In this document: positions 1 to 8,605 of the stretch, one piece after another
Layout of the letters: each line of letters opens with the position of its first letter
How positions within the stretch are numbered: position 1 is the first letter of the stretch
Source of the DNA: JAJEFO01 sp009843725
GTDB taxonomy: Bacteria > Pseudomonadota > Alphaproteobacteria > Rhodobacterales > Rhodobacteraceae
NCBI GenBank assembly: GCA_965243215.1
Contig: CBDEUJ010000005.1
Coordinates: 1,240,001-1,304,000, forward strand
Direction: 5' to 3'
Length of the DNA: 64,000 nucleotides
The notes under the pieces: generated by a model
The model's database searches: none
What the model was told of the DNA's origin: nothing
What the model saw: the letters and a program-made list of their open reading frames with translations, nothing else
Position numbers and translations under genes: made by a program

Positions 1-384
1 TGCCTTCTGCGATCCAACATGGTGGCCGAGGACCTGGCCGAACTCTGGCACCTGTACATTCAGCTCTCCGGAACCGCGAAGGTTCAAGGGGCTGAAGCAC
101 GACCTCGCGGTCCGTCCCGTCTTCCACCAGGTCGAGGAACGGATCGAGGCGCACATCTTCGTCTCGTTCATCACCTGCTGATGGCCCAGAAGAACATGGC
201 CCGCCGGCGTGCCGGCGGGCTGAACCCGCACGCCATCATCGAGTCGCTCGGCAAGACCCAGATCGCGGACGGACATCCGCCCATCACCGATGGCCGCAGT
301 GTAGTGCCGACCCTTGGGGGTCGGCTTCAGAAAAATCAACGAGTTGCGGACCTCATGACCCGCGAGCTCCGGAAGTCGGGCTAG
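1..384 (+). pseudogene. Degenerate IS1634/IS4-type transposase, 3' fragment
   Basis: This is the 3' end of a DDE transposase broken by frameshifts and cut by the window edge. Frame 1 opens with an LRSN...AEDLAELWHLYIQL block. The next conserved block (FKGLKHDLAVRPVFHQ...EAHIFVSF) reads in another frame and hits a stop near 178. The C-terminal block (LNPHAIIESLGKTQIADGH) returns to frame 1 and ends at 384. At least two frame changes are therefore needed, so no functional protein is made. The order of blocks matches the C-terminal third of IS1634-type transposases. It is not a copy of the intact element at 8369-10458, because its C-terminus differs. Confidence 0.7.
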
Positions 385-986
385 TTGCCGCGCCGTTCGG
401 CTTCCTCGATGTCAATGCTGAACAATGAGCCAGGCAATTCACCGGGAGATTCGAGCTGCCCCAGAACAACCGTGGTCTTCGCTCCCTGACCGTCGAAGAC
501 CACCCATTGCCGGAGTTCAACCGGATTGTCCGTGAACTTGAGTTGCAAATGGCCGAATTCGGGACGTTCGGGATCCTGCGCCGTCACGATGGTAGCCGTT
601 CCGTCAAAGTCGTGACCAATGACCAAGTCGCGACTCCGGAAGTCGACGTTTCTTTCCAGGATCAGGTTCAAGGGTGTCCGCCTCAGCGGATATCGCTCCG
701 CACCGGAAACGTTCGACTTGCCGTCGAAGATGGCGACCTGGCCGCCTCCCGCCATGACCAGCAGGTCTTCCGGCGCGTCATATTCAAAGCGCATTCTTCC
801 AGGACGCCAGATGTAAAGAGTGCCGGTCGATAGAGTGCCGTCGTCGTTGATCTGCACGAAATCGCATTTTGCACGCGTGATATTCATTATGTAGTGCGAA
901 ATCGCATCCAGAGGCAGCTTTTGCGCAGCAAGCACCGGGGTCGTCGCAAGGGCGATCCCGCTGGCAAGAAATGTACGGCGTAGCAT
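381..986 (-). CDS. lolA: Outer-membrane lipoprotein carrier protein LolA
   Basis: Periplasmic chaperone that carries lipoproteins from the LolCDE complex to the outer membrane. The protein is about 201 residues, usual for the family. It starts with an export signal (MLRRTFLASGIALATTPVLA) and continues with the LolA core: CDFVQ...GTLSTGTLYIWRPGRMRFEY, then the VFDGKSNV turn and a late LxQWVVFDGQG strand. The ORF is open to 1007, but the ATG at 986 has an AGGAGG Shine-Dalgarno at 991-996, so that start is preferred. ftsK lies upstream on the same strand after a gene-poor gap. The 3' end overlaps the transposase remnant by four bases, which suggests the mobile element fell directly against the stop codon. 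Confidence 0.9.
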   Translation of the reverse strand: MLRRTFLASGIALATTPVLAAQKLPLDAISHYIMNITRAKCDFVQINDDGTLSTGTLYIWRPGRMRFEYDAPEDLLVMAGGGQVAIFDGKSNVSGAERYPLRRTPLNLILERNVDFRSRDLVIGHDFDGTATIVTAQDPERPEFGHLQLKFTDNPVELRQWVVFDGQGAKTTVVLGQLESPGELPGSLFSIDIEEAERRGN

Positions 987-1382
987 CGTGCCTCCTGACT
1001 GGATCATTCCGATGATCGTTCAGGCCGAGAACAAGCACATATCCTTTGCGAAACCAAGTGACAGATCGTCGAAGAACTCCTTCACACGCATTCTTGATGC
1101 GCTCTGCCCTCGCCCGACGAGGCAACCGGACCAGCTTCGGCCACCAGACGCGGAACCGCAAGGACGCAGACGCCAACTCCGCAATTGTCCGTCAACTTTC
1201 CTGTGTCGCGTGCATGCATCACTATTCGCACATGCGTTCACCCTGTCCGGCATCTTGCCCCTTGGCGACCTTGCGTCCAGGCATGATGAAACAAGTCCGC
1301 ACGCCCGATCCCTGTCACTGCCATCGCGGGCTGCCCAAGCCGAACCGGTTGCCTGTCGATCACGCTAGCCTGGCGTTCGGGA

Positions 1383-1691
1383 TCACTTCTTCCGTCCGAT
1401 CAGGCACCTTGCGATCCCTTTGGATTCGCGGTCCTTCTTCCGCGCCGGGCGCACCCTTTCAGTGTCACCCGGTGCCAAGGATGAGGGACCGTCAAGAACT
1501 CTCGGCCGCCGTCCGCGCAAGGCATGTCGCCCGACGGGATCAGACAGCCAATCGGCCACCCTGCTCCATGGGTCGCTGGTTCTCGCGTGGACATTGAGAA
1601 CCTGTACGAACCCTCGCCTTTCTGCAGACCCTGCAAGGGCGATGCCCACGTTGCCTGGATCCGTCGCGCAGTCGGCGCCGACAAGATACAT
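1383..1691 (-). pseudogene. Possible DUF429-like remnant in the lolA-ftsK gap
   Basis: The 770-base gap between lolA and ftsK (987-1755) holds no convincing intact gene. The best signal is a minus-strand ORF whose first 55 or so residues (MYLVGADCATDPGNVGIALA, then a VADWLSDP stretch) resemble the N-terminus of DUF429 RNase H-fold proteins. After that the frame becomes arginine- and proline-rich and family resemblance is lost. There is no clear ribosome-binding site. I read it as a truncated remnant, but a short unrelated ORF is possible. The rest of the gap (987-1382) shows only out-of-frame ORFs of low-complexity character. Confidence 0.3.
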
Positions 1692-1755
1692 GCGAGGGCA
1701 TTGGCAGGCGCGGCACAATTGCTCAAATGCCGAGTTGCCCGTCTGTCATGCCGCG

Positions 1756-4431
1756 TCACCCCTGCTCGGGCACGAGAATCTCGCGCTTGCCCACGTGGTT
1801 GGCCGCGCTGACCAGGCCGCTCTCCTCCATCTGCTCGACCAGCCGCGCAGCCTTGTTGTAGCCGATGGCAAGCTTGCGCTGGATGTAGGAAGTCGAGCAC
1901 TTTCGGTCGCTGATGACGATCTGGACGGCCTGATCGTAGAGCGCATCCTCTCCATCCGTGTTTCCGCCTAGACCAAGCACGAGATCAAGGTCCGAACCCG
2001 CTTCCGCGTCCGGTTCCGCCACGACGCCCGCAACATATTCCGGAGCCCCGAAGCTCTTGAGGTGACTGACCACGTCCTCGACCTCTTCATCTGAGACAAA
2101 TGGCCCGTGAACCCGAATGATCTTGCCGCCGCCGGCCATGTAGAGCATGTCGCCCTGCCCGAGCAGCTGTTCTGCGCCCATTTCTCCGAGGATCGTCCGG
2201 CTGTCGACCTTCGACGTGACCTGGAACGAGACCCTGGTCGGGAAGTTCGCCTTTATGGTCCCCGTGATGACGTCCACCGACGGCCGTTGCGTTGCCATGA
2301 TCAAGTGTATTCCGGAAGCCCGGGCCATTTGGGCCAGGCGCTGGATGCAGGCTTCGATTTCCTTGCCCGCGACCATCATCAGGTCGGCCATTTCGTCCAC
2401 GATCACCACGACGTAGGGGAACGTCTCCGGCTCGAATTCCTCCGTCTCGAAAACAGGCTCGCCTGTCTCGTCGTCGAAGCCTGTCTGCACGGTGCGCGAG
2501 AACATCTCTCCCTTGGAAAGCGCGGCCTTGACCCGGCCATTGTAGCCCTCGATGTTGCGAACCCCGATCTTGGACATCTTGCGATAGCGCTCCTCCATCT
2601 CGCCGACGACCCATTTCAGGGCGATCACGGCCTTCTTCGGATCGGTCACGACCGGCGAAAGAAGATGGGGAATGCCGTCATAGACCGAAAGCTCGAGCAT
2701 CTTCGGATCAATCATGATCAGGCGGCACTCCTCGGGCGTCAGCTTGTAGAGCAGGCTGAGGATCATTGTGTTGATCGCGACGGACTTGCCCGACCCCGTG
2801 GTCCCCGCGATCAGGAGGTGAGGCATCCTGGCCAGGTCGGCAACAACCGGTTCGCCGCCAATGTTCTTGCCGAGTGCAAGCGGCAGGCGTTGCTTGCTGT
2901 CGCCATAGTCGCGGGTGGACAGCATCTCCCGGAGAACCACCATCTCACGGCTGTCATTTGGCAGCTCGATGCCAATGACGGAACGCCCCGGGACGGTTGA
3001 GACGCGCGCCGCAAGCGCAGACATCGAGCGCGCGATGTCGTCTGCAAGCCCCATGACGCGGCTGGCCTTGAGACCAGGTGCCGGCTCAAGCTCGTACATT
3101 GTAACGACTGGTCCGGGACGCACGCTGACGATCTCGCCCCTGACGCCGTAGTCATCGAGAACATTCTCGAGCATCCGCGCGTTTTCCTTCAACGCCTCGT
3201 CCGACAGGTAATGGCGCCTGATCGTGATCGGGTCGGTCAGCAGACCCAATGGCGGCACCTCGAATTCGGCCCTGCGGTCGGAGAAAGGCAGAGAGGGCTC
3301 TGCTTCAGCGCGAGCCCGGCGCGACCTCGCGGACTTCCTTGTCGCATGCTGAACCTTCGCCCTTGCCTCAGGCGCCGCGATGCGGTCGGAACCCGCCGCC
3401 ATGCCGACCGGATCCATGAGTTGCGCATCCGGCATCGGAGGTGCTTCGCCGCATCGGTCCTCCGCGGCGACGTCACGATGATCCTGCCCCTCAAACGCCA
3501 GATCGTCTGGGTCTTCCGGTCGCCTGATCGGCGGCTCCTCGCGGAGGATGAACCCCGATCCTTGCGCCCGTCTTTCGACGACATCTGCAATCCGTGCTCC
3601 AATCCGGCCAATCTCGCGAGAAAGCGGGGGCTCGGACGGAACGCCGGACCCGTCCGCCGACTGCAATCCCTGCCCACCAAACTCCGTGCCCGAAAGGGAA
3701 TTGTCACCTCGCGAGTCCATGTCGAAGTCTGTCCCGGACGCTCTCTTGCGGAACGAAAGCAGTGCTGCACGGCAACCGCCCGCTACGCTGCTGGCCAGGA
3801 GATCGATGGCCGTGCGCCCGACAAAGGCAAGGCCTCTCAGCAGGAACTGCGCGAAACGACGGACTTCGCTGCGCGTGACGCCCAGCACGTAGGCCAGCAG
3901 CGCGACGCTGCCGACGAAGAGAGCTGCCGAAAGGACCTTCAGACCGATGTCAAGTTCCACGGGCAGGACAACCAGAACGGCGCGCAGAACAACATCTCCG
4001 AAATGGCCGCCCAGGCCGGATGCGTACTTCCACTCCGCGCCCGTGACATGGGTCGCCAGATAGATCGACGCCAAGGCAATCGCGAAAGGCGCGAAGATCA
4101 AGCGCCGCAATGCGGTTTTCTCGCCAAACCGCAGAAGGAACCGCAAGCCCCATACAAGGGGCACCAGTGAAATTGCCCATCCCCCGTACCCGATGACCAC
4201 GTAGACGAGCAGGGCAAAGGTCGCGCCGACCGGTCCCAGGAGATTTTCGTCCGGCGGCCCCGCCGTCGACCGCCAGCTCGGCTCGTCTGGAGAATAGGAG
4301 CCAAGCGCCAGCGCAATCGCAACGCCAAGACCCATGAGCAGGAGGCCCAGGAGTTCCCTGCCTCGACGCTCGATGATCTCCTGAGTGTCACTGTCAAAGA
4401 GCGGGTCGCGGGATCTTGTCTGAAATGCCAT
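1756..4431 (-). CDS. ftsK: DNA translocase FtsK
   Basis: Septum-anchored ATPase that pumps chromosomal DNA and activates dimer resolution at division. The 891 residues show the full family plan. About four to five hydrophobic segments fill residues 25-190 and are followed by a charged low-conservation linker to about 390. The motor domain has the Walker A sequence GTTGSGKS near residue 545 and Walker B (VVVIVDEMADLM) near 672. A C-terminal winged-helix gamma domain carries the SDRKCSTSYIQRKLAIGYN signature of KOPS-reading FtsK. The aminotransferase gene ends 15 bases upstream of its start, so the two are probably cotranscribed. The length is typical for alphaproteobacteria. Confidence 0.97.
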   Translation of the reverse strand: MAFQTRSRDPLFDSDTQEIIERRGRELLGLLLMGLGVAIALALGSYSPDEPSWRSTAGPPDENLLGPVGATFALLVYVVIGYGGWAISLVPLVWGLRFLLRFGEKTALRRLIFAPFAIALASIYLATHVTGAEWKYASGLGGHFGDVVLRAVLVVLPVELDIGLKVLSAALFVGSVALLAYVLGVTRSEVRRFAQFLLRGLAFVGRTAIDLLASSVAGGCRAALLSFRKRASGTDFDMDSRGDNSLSGTEFGGQGLQSADGSGVPSEPPLSREIGRIGARIADVVERRAQGSGFILREEPPIRRPEDPDDLAFEGQDHRDVAAEDRCGEAPPMPDAQLMDPVGMAAGSDRIAAPEARAKVQHATRKSARSRRARAEAEPSLPFSDRRAEFEVPPLGLLTDPITIRRHYLSDEALKENARMLENVLDDYGVRGEIVSVRPGPVVTMYELEPAPGLKASRVMGLADDIARSMSALAARVSTVPGRSVIGIELPNDSREMVVLREMLSTRDYGDSKQRLPLALGKNIGGEPVVADLARMPHLLIAGTTGSGKSVAINTMILSLLYKLTPEECRLIMIDPKMLELSVYDGIPHLLSPVVTDPKKAVIALKWVVGEMEERYRKMSKIGVRNIEGYNGRVKAALSKGEMFSRTVQTGFDDETGEPVFETEEFEPETFPYVVVIVDEMADLMMVAGKEIEACIQRLAQMARASGIHLIMATQRPSVDVITGTIKANFPTRVSFQVTSKVDSRTILGEMGAEQLLGQGDMLYMAGGGKIIRVHGPFVSDEEVEDVVSHLKSFGAPEYVAGVVAEPDAEAGSDLDLVLGLGGNTDGEDALYDQAVQIVISDRKCSTSYIQRKLAIGYNKAARLVEQMEESGLVSAANHVGKREILVPEQG

Positions 4432-4446
4432 GTCTTCACCTCACAT

Positions 4447-5619
4447 TCACAGGCGGTCGCGGAGTTCCTCCAATCCGCGCTCGAGTTCAGGTTCGTCAGC
4501 AACCATTGCCACCCGGATGTAGCAGGCTCCGGGATTTGCCCTGTTTCCGCCCGAAGCCAGATAGGCGCCAGGCAGCACGCGCACGCCTGTCTCGCGCCAG
4601 AGCTTCAGCGCTGCATCCTCACCGTCCTGGACCGGCAGCCAAAGGAAGAAGCCGGCAGGCGGAGAGACATAGCCATCGATGCCGCCAAGGATGCGGTCGG
4701 CCATTTCGAACTTCCGTGCATATCGCTGCCGACTGGCCTCGACGTGCTCCTCGTCGCCCCAGACCAGTGCGGAAGCCCGCTGGACCGGTCCGGGCAGCGG
4801 CGCACCTGCATAGGAACGCAGCCGCCTGATTTCGGCGATGCCCTTTGCGCCGCCGGCCACGAAGCCGGAGCGCAGCCCGGGCAGGTTCGATCGCTTTGAC
4901 AACGAGTGAAACACAAACAGCCGCTCGGGGTCCGCGTCCACTTCGGCGGCGGCCTCAAGGGCTCCGACCGGCCTCTCGGATCGCCAGATCTCCGAATAGC
5001 ACTCGTCCGCGAAGACCCGGAAGTCGTGCTCCTCGGCCAGAGCCAGGATAGCTTGCCAATAGTCACGCGATGCGACCGCGCCCTGAGGATTTGCCGGCGA
5101 GCAGATGTAGAAAGCCGACGTGCGCTCCAACACATCTCGGTCAATCGCGTCGAGATCTGGAAGGAAGCCAGTCTCCCTGATAGCGGGCAGAAAGACCGGG
5201 TCCGACCCGGCGGCAAGCGCGCCGGTCATGTAGGCTTGGTAGAACGGGTTCGGGATCAGGACGAACGGGCGCCTGCCGTTCTTCGCCTCCGGGCAGAGCG
5301 CGACCGAAGCGGAGAACAGCCCTTCCCGCGTTCCGTTGAGGACCATCAATCGGTCCTCATCCAGCGCGACACCAAAACGGCGTTCAATCCACCCTGCAAT
5401 CGCGGCAAGAAGCTCGGGCGAGCCGTGGTTCGGCGGATACCGGCCGAAGTCCTCTGCATGTGCGGAAATTGTCTCGTTCACGAATTCGGGAAAGGCATGT
5501 CGCGGCTCGCCAATGGACAGATTGACGACCTCCCCTCCTGGCGCGTGCGAATCCAACAGAGCCCGCAAACGCGGCCATGTATGGTCCGGAAGGTTCGCAA
5601 ACCGTTCGGGAACTTGCAT
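4447..5619 (-). CDS. Class I/II PLP aminotransferase (DapC-like)
   Basis: Fold-type I aminotransferase of about 390 residues. It has the NxxxPNPFYQ loop, a SPANPQGA turn, the aspartate-tyrosine pair in ADECYSEIW, and the PLP lysine in SLSKRSNLPG. Proteins of this type beside ftsK in Rhodobacterales are usually annotated as N-succinyldiaminopimelate aminotransferase (DapC) of lysine and peptidoglycan synthesis. That substrate is an inference from position and similarity, not from residues visible here. The open frame extends to 5664, but the ATG at 5619 is preceded by GAGG at a five-base spacing and begins a normal N-terminus (MQVPERFANLPDHTWPRL). It is cotranscribed with ftsK downstream. Confidence 0.88.
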   Translation of the reverse strand: MQVPERFANLPDHTWPRLRALLDSHAPGGEVVNLSIGEPRHAFPEFVNETISAHAEDFGRYPPNHGSPELLAAIAGWIERRFGVALDEDRLMVLNGTREGLFSASVALCPEAKNGRRPFVLIPNPFYQAYMTGALAAGSDPVFLPAIRETGFLPDLDAIDRDVLERTSAFYICSPANPQGAVASRDYWQAILALAEEHDFRVFADECYSEIWRSERPVGALEAAAEVDADPERLFVFHSLSKRSNLPGLRSGFVAGGAKGIAEIRRLRSYAGAPLPGPVQRASALVWGDEEHVEASRQRYARKFEMADRILGGIDGYVSPPAGFFLWLPVQDGEDAALKLWRETGVRVLPGAYLASGGNRANPGACYIRVAMVADEPELERGLEELRDRL

Positions 5620-5744
5620 CTCTGCCTCAATGCCGGGGTCGTTGCGCCCCGTTTTCCGGAACAATAGCCGGAGAAGCCGCGTCGGTCCACGCCAAATGGC
5701 GATCCTGGCCTGCGGTCAGCAAACCTGTGGCATTTTCGACGAAT

Positions 5745-7067
5745 TCAGGACAGGGCCGTTTCCGCCGCGAAACCCAGTCTGAGGATGTCTTCCTCCCGGG
5801 ACCCCTGAAGCATCAAGCCACAGGATGCAGCGCCGATGGGCAGCGTCAGCGCCGCAAGTCCCATCAGGTTGCCGATTCGAGTGTTCTGGAGCGCCCGAAG
5901 GTTCGTCCGCGTGAACGCCTCCTCATCCGCGAGCAGTGCACTGGCCTTCGGGGGGCGAATCGGCACGCTCGGGAGGATCATCCCGTCAAACCCGCTCGCG
6001 GCTTCCCGATAGATCTCTCGAAGCGCATTCAATTTCTCCCACGCGGCCTGCCAGCCGTCTGCACTGATCGACCTTCCTTGCAAAAAGCGCTTTCTGACCG
6101 GGGGATACATGAGATCGCCCTCAGCTTCGATCCTGTCCTTCCATGTGTCGTATGCTTCCGCGGGGAAGAGAACAGAGGCCAGCGCCATGGCTTCGTCGAC
6201 GACGGGAACTTCGATGTCATCGACCTGTGCACCAGCGACGCGAAGGCGCTCGACGGCCTTCTCAAACGCGTTGCGGGGCTCATCCTCGATTCCCTCGAAC
6301 GCTGCAGTGCGAAGCACTGCAAGCTTGACGCCCGCTAGCGTCGGTTCGCCAAGGTCCATGGGTCGGACCCCTTCGAGAGCCGCCAGCAGCAGCGCCGAAT
6401 CCTCCACCGACCGACAAAGCGGCCCAACCGTGTCGAAGCGGGGGCAGAGCGGCACGACGCCCTCAAGCGAAAGGCGTCCCCAGACCGTCTTGAGACCGAC
6501 AAGGTCATTCCAGGCGGACGGCACGCGCACGGAACCGCCGGTATCCGAACCTATTCCCGCCGCCGCAAGTCCGAATGCCACGGAAGCGGCCGCACCGGAG
6601 GACGAGCCGCCGGAAACGGCCTCGGGATCATTGACGCACGGCGGGGATTCGGTGACGGGATTCAGCCCAAGCCCGGAAAACGCCAGTTCCGTCTGATGGG
6701 TCTTGCCGAGACTGACCAGGCCGGCCCGGGCCGCGTTCCGCAGGACCGTCGCGTCCATGCGGGGAACACGGCCCTTCAGCAAGTCGCTTCCCGACTCCGT
6801 CGCAACGCCCGACATGTCGTAAAGATCCTTCCAGGACACGGGAACTCCGTCCAGTGGCGAAAGGCGCATGCCCGATCGCGCCCTGTCGCGCGCCGCAAGC
6901 GCCTCATCGCGCGCACGATCGGGCGTGACGCGAACATATATGCGAGGCGCCGCGGGATGCGCCTCGATCGCAGCAAGATGCGATTCAGCAAGATCTGCCG
7001 GATCAATCTCGCCAGCCCCGATCCCGCGCCCGAGATCTGCGGCGCGCATCTTCAACCATTCCTGCAC
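5745..7067 (-). CDS. Amidase (amidase signature family)
   Basis: Hydrolase of the amidase-signature family, 440 residues. It shows the complete Ser-Ser-Lys set: the lysine in PVSWKDLYD, the glycine/serine-rich stretch SGGSSSGAAASVA, and the nucleophile loop GSDTGGSVR. The substrate cannot be told from sequence; it belongs to the standalone amidases rather than the GatA subunit, since no gatB or gatC is nearby. The start is a GTG at 7067 (VQEWLKMRAADLG) with a perfect AGGAGG at 7073-7078. The frame continues to 7199, but that would run into the divergent hydroxylase gene and has no ribosome-binding site. It shares an 82-base divergent control region with the gene at 7150. Confidence 0.9.
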   Translation of the reverse strand: MQEWLKMRAADLGRGIGAGEIDPADLAESHLAAIEAHPAAPRIYVRVTPDRARDEALAARDRARSGMRLSPLDGVPVSWKDLYDMSGVATESGSDLLKGRVPRMDATVLRNAARAGLVSLGKTHQTELAFSGLGLNPVTESPPCVNDPEAVSGGSSSGAAASVAFGLAAAGIGSDTGGSVRVPSAWNDLVGLKTVWGRLSLEGVVPLCPRFDTVGPLCRSVEDSALLLAALEGVRPMDLGEPTLAGVKLAVLRTAAFEGIEDEPRNAFEKAVERLRVAGAQVDDIEVPVVDEAMALASVLFPAEAYDTWKDRIEAEGDLMYPPVRKRFLQGRSISADGWQAAWEKLNALREIYREAASGFDGMILPSVPIRPPKASALLADEEAFTRTNLRALQNTRIGNLMGLAALTLPIGAASCGLMLQGSREEDILRLGFAAETALS

Positions 7068-7149
7068 GGATGCCTCCTGCCGTTTCGCGGACATCGTAGC
7101 CGCCGCGTGTCGCATGGACAATGACGCATGGTCCTGTGCATATGCTGAC

Positions 7150-8367
7150 ATGGATCTTGACGCGGACATCCTGATTGCGGGCGGCGGCCTCAATGGCACA
7201 GCGACGGCGCTCGCGCTGGCTTCGGCGGGGTTTCACGTGATGCTCGTCGAACCCCGATCTCGCGCTGAGCGGAAGGCGGACGACTTCGACGGCCGAAGCT
7301 ACGCATTCGCGATTTCCTCGATGCGCGTGCTTCAGGCGCTCGGCGTTTGGCCGCGACTGAAGAACGTTCAGCCGATACTGCGCATCAAGGTCACCGACGG
7401 CCGCCCCGGCGAAGGACCGTCGCCGCTCATGCTGACCTTCGATCACGGCGAGATCGAGGAAGGCCCTATGGGGTACATGGTCGAGGATCGTCACCTGCGA
7501 CCGGAACTGCTCAACGCTGTCGGGGATTCGGGCGTCACGCAATTGGACGACCGCGTCATCGGACACCGTGCCGACGGCGCCGGAGTGCAGGCGACCCTGG
7601 GTTCCGGCGCGACACGGCGTGTCCGGCTTCTCATTGGCTGCGATGGCCAGACCAGCCCGATTGCCAGGCGCGTGGGGATCAGGCGCATGGGCTGGAGCTA
7701 CGACCAAACAGCCCTGGTCTGCACGATTGCCCATGAGCAACCGCATCAGGGCATCGCTCATCAGTTCTTCATTCCCGCCGGACCGCTCGCAATCCTTCCG
7801 CTTTCCGGCAACCGCTCCTCGATCGTCTGGACCGAGAGAGCGGGGCGCGCCGAAATCGTCCAGGCGATGAGCGAAAGCGACTATCTCGACGAGCTTCGCC
7901 CACGCTTCGGCCGCTTTCTCGGAGACGTTTCCCTCGCTGGTCGCCGATTTGCATATCGTCTCCGTCTCTCGATTGCCGAACGATTCATCGCTGACCGCAT
8001 GGCTCTCGTCGGAGATGCCGCACATGTCGTCCATCCGCTTGCCGGACAGGGGCTGAACGCCGGGCTCAAGGACGTGGCGGCTCTTGCCGAGGTCGTCACG
8101 GACGCGGCGCGGCGCGGCGAGGACATCGGGCGGCCGGAGGTCCTGAAGCGGTACGAGCAGTGGCGTCGCTTCGACACGATGGCGCTGGCAGCGGCGACAG
8201 ACGGCTTCAATCGGCTGTTCTCCAATGACGTGGCACTGTTGCGCGGGCTTCGCGACGTCGGTCTTGGGCTGACGAATGCAATTCCCGGTCTCCGGCGGGC
8301 ACTCATCCGCGAAGCGGCAGGGCTGACCGGCGACTTGCCGAGGCTGTCGAGGGGAAAGGGACTCTAG
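7150..8367 (+). CDS. FAD-dependent UbiH/UbiF/COQ6-family hydroxylase
   Basis: Flavoprotein monooxygenase of 405 residues that probably hydroxylates the ubiquinone ring on the cytoplasmic face of the inner membrane. The N-terminus is a Rossmann dinucleotide site (ILIAGGGLNGTATALALASAG). The second FAD motif, GDAAHVVHPLAGQGLNAGLKD, near residue 285 is diagnostic of the UbiH/COQ6 family. The DG-containing middle motif (IGCDGQTSPIARR) is also present. Which ring position it hydroxylates cannot be decided from sequence. The stop codon TAG at 8365-8367 lies inside the 6-bp target duplication of the IS element that follows, so the protein is intact but the transcript now runs into the IS. Confidence 0.92.
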   Translation: MDLDADILIAGGGLNGTATALALASAGFHVMLVEPRSRAERKADDFDGRSYAFAISSMRVLQALGVWPRLKNVQPILRIKVTDGRPGEGPSPLMLTFDHGEIEEGPMGYMVEDRHLRPELLNAVGDSGVTQLDDRVIGHRADGAGVQATLGSGATRRVRLLIGCDGQTSPIARRVGIRRMGWSYDQTALVCTIAHEQPHQGIAHQFFIPAGPLAILPLSGNRSSIVWTERAGRAEIVQAMSESDYLDELRPRFGRFLGDVSLAGRRFAYRLRLSIAERFIADRMALVGDAAHVVHPLAGQGLNAGLKDVAALAEVVTDAARRGEDIGRPEVLKRYEQWRRFDTMALAAATDGFNRLFSNDVALLRGLRDVGLGLTNAIPGLRRALIREAAGLTGDLPRLSRGKGL

Positions 8368-8368
8368 G
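8363..8368. repeat. Target-site duplication, left copy (TCTAGG)
   Basis: Left copy of the 6-bp direct repeat flanking the IS1634-family element. It contains the TAG stop of the upstream hydroxylase gene. Confidence 0.85.
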
Positions 8369-8452
8369 CGGAACTTCCAGAGGGCCTCTCCACCCAACCC
8401 GTTGACATGAAGCGGGATTCTTTGGGTCCGGGGTCCCGGCAGGTGGATTCAT

Positions 8453-8462
8453 GTTCCCATAA
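8453..8462 (+). repeat. Direct repeat GTTCCCATAA, copy 1 of 3
   Basis: The 10-mer GTTCCCATAA occurs three times in the IS, all in the same orientation: 8453-8462, 8585-8594 and 10355-10364. Copy 1 lies in a small inverted repeat, CATGTT-5 nt-AACATG (8450-8466). Copy 3 overlaps the last codons of the transposase. Repeated subterminal motifs like this often bind the transposase, but that is inference. Confidence 0.5.
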
Positions 8463-8605
8463 CATGTTGGGCCATCGAGCCGGATCGCCCGCCAGCCGCC
8501 CTTGACGGGCCGAAGCATGGCGCAGCGGCATATGCGGAATTCGCTTGACATCGCGGGCAAGACCGGCTTCAGTGCGCGCACCGTGTTCCCATAACGGACG
8601 CCGCC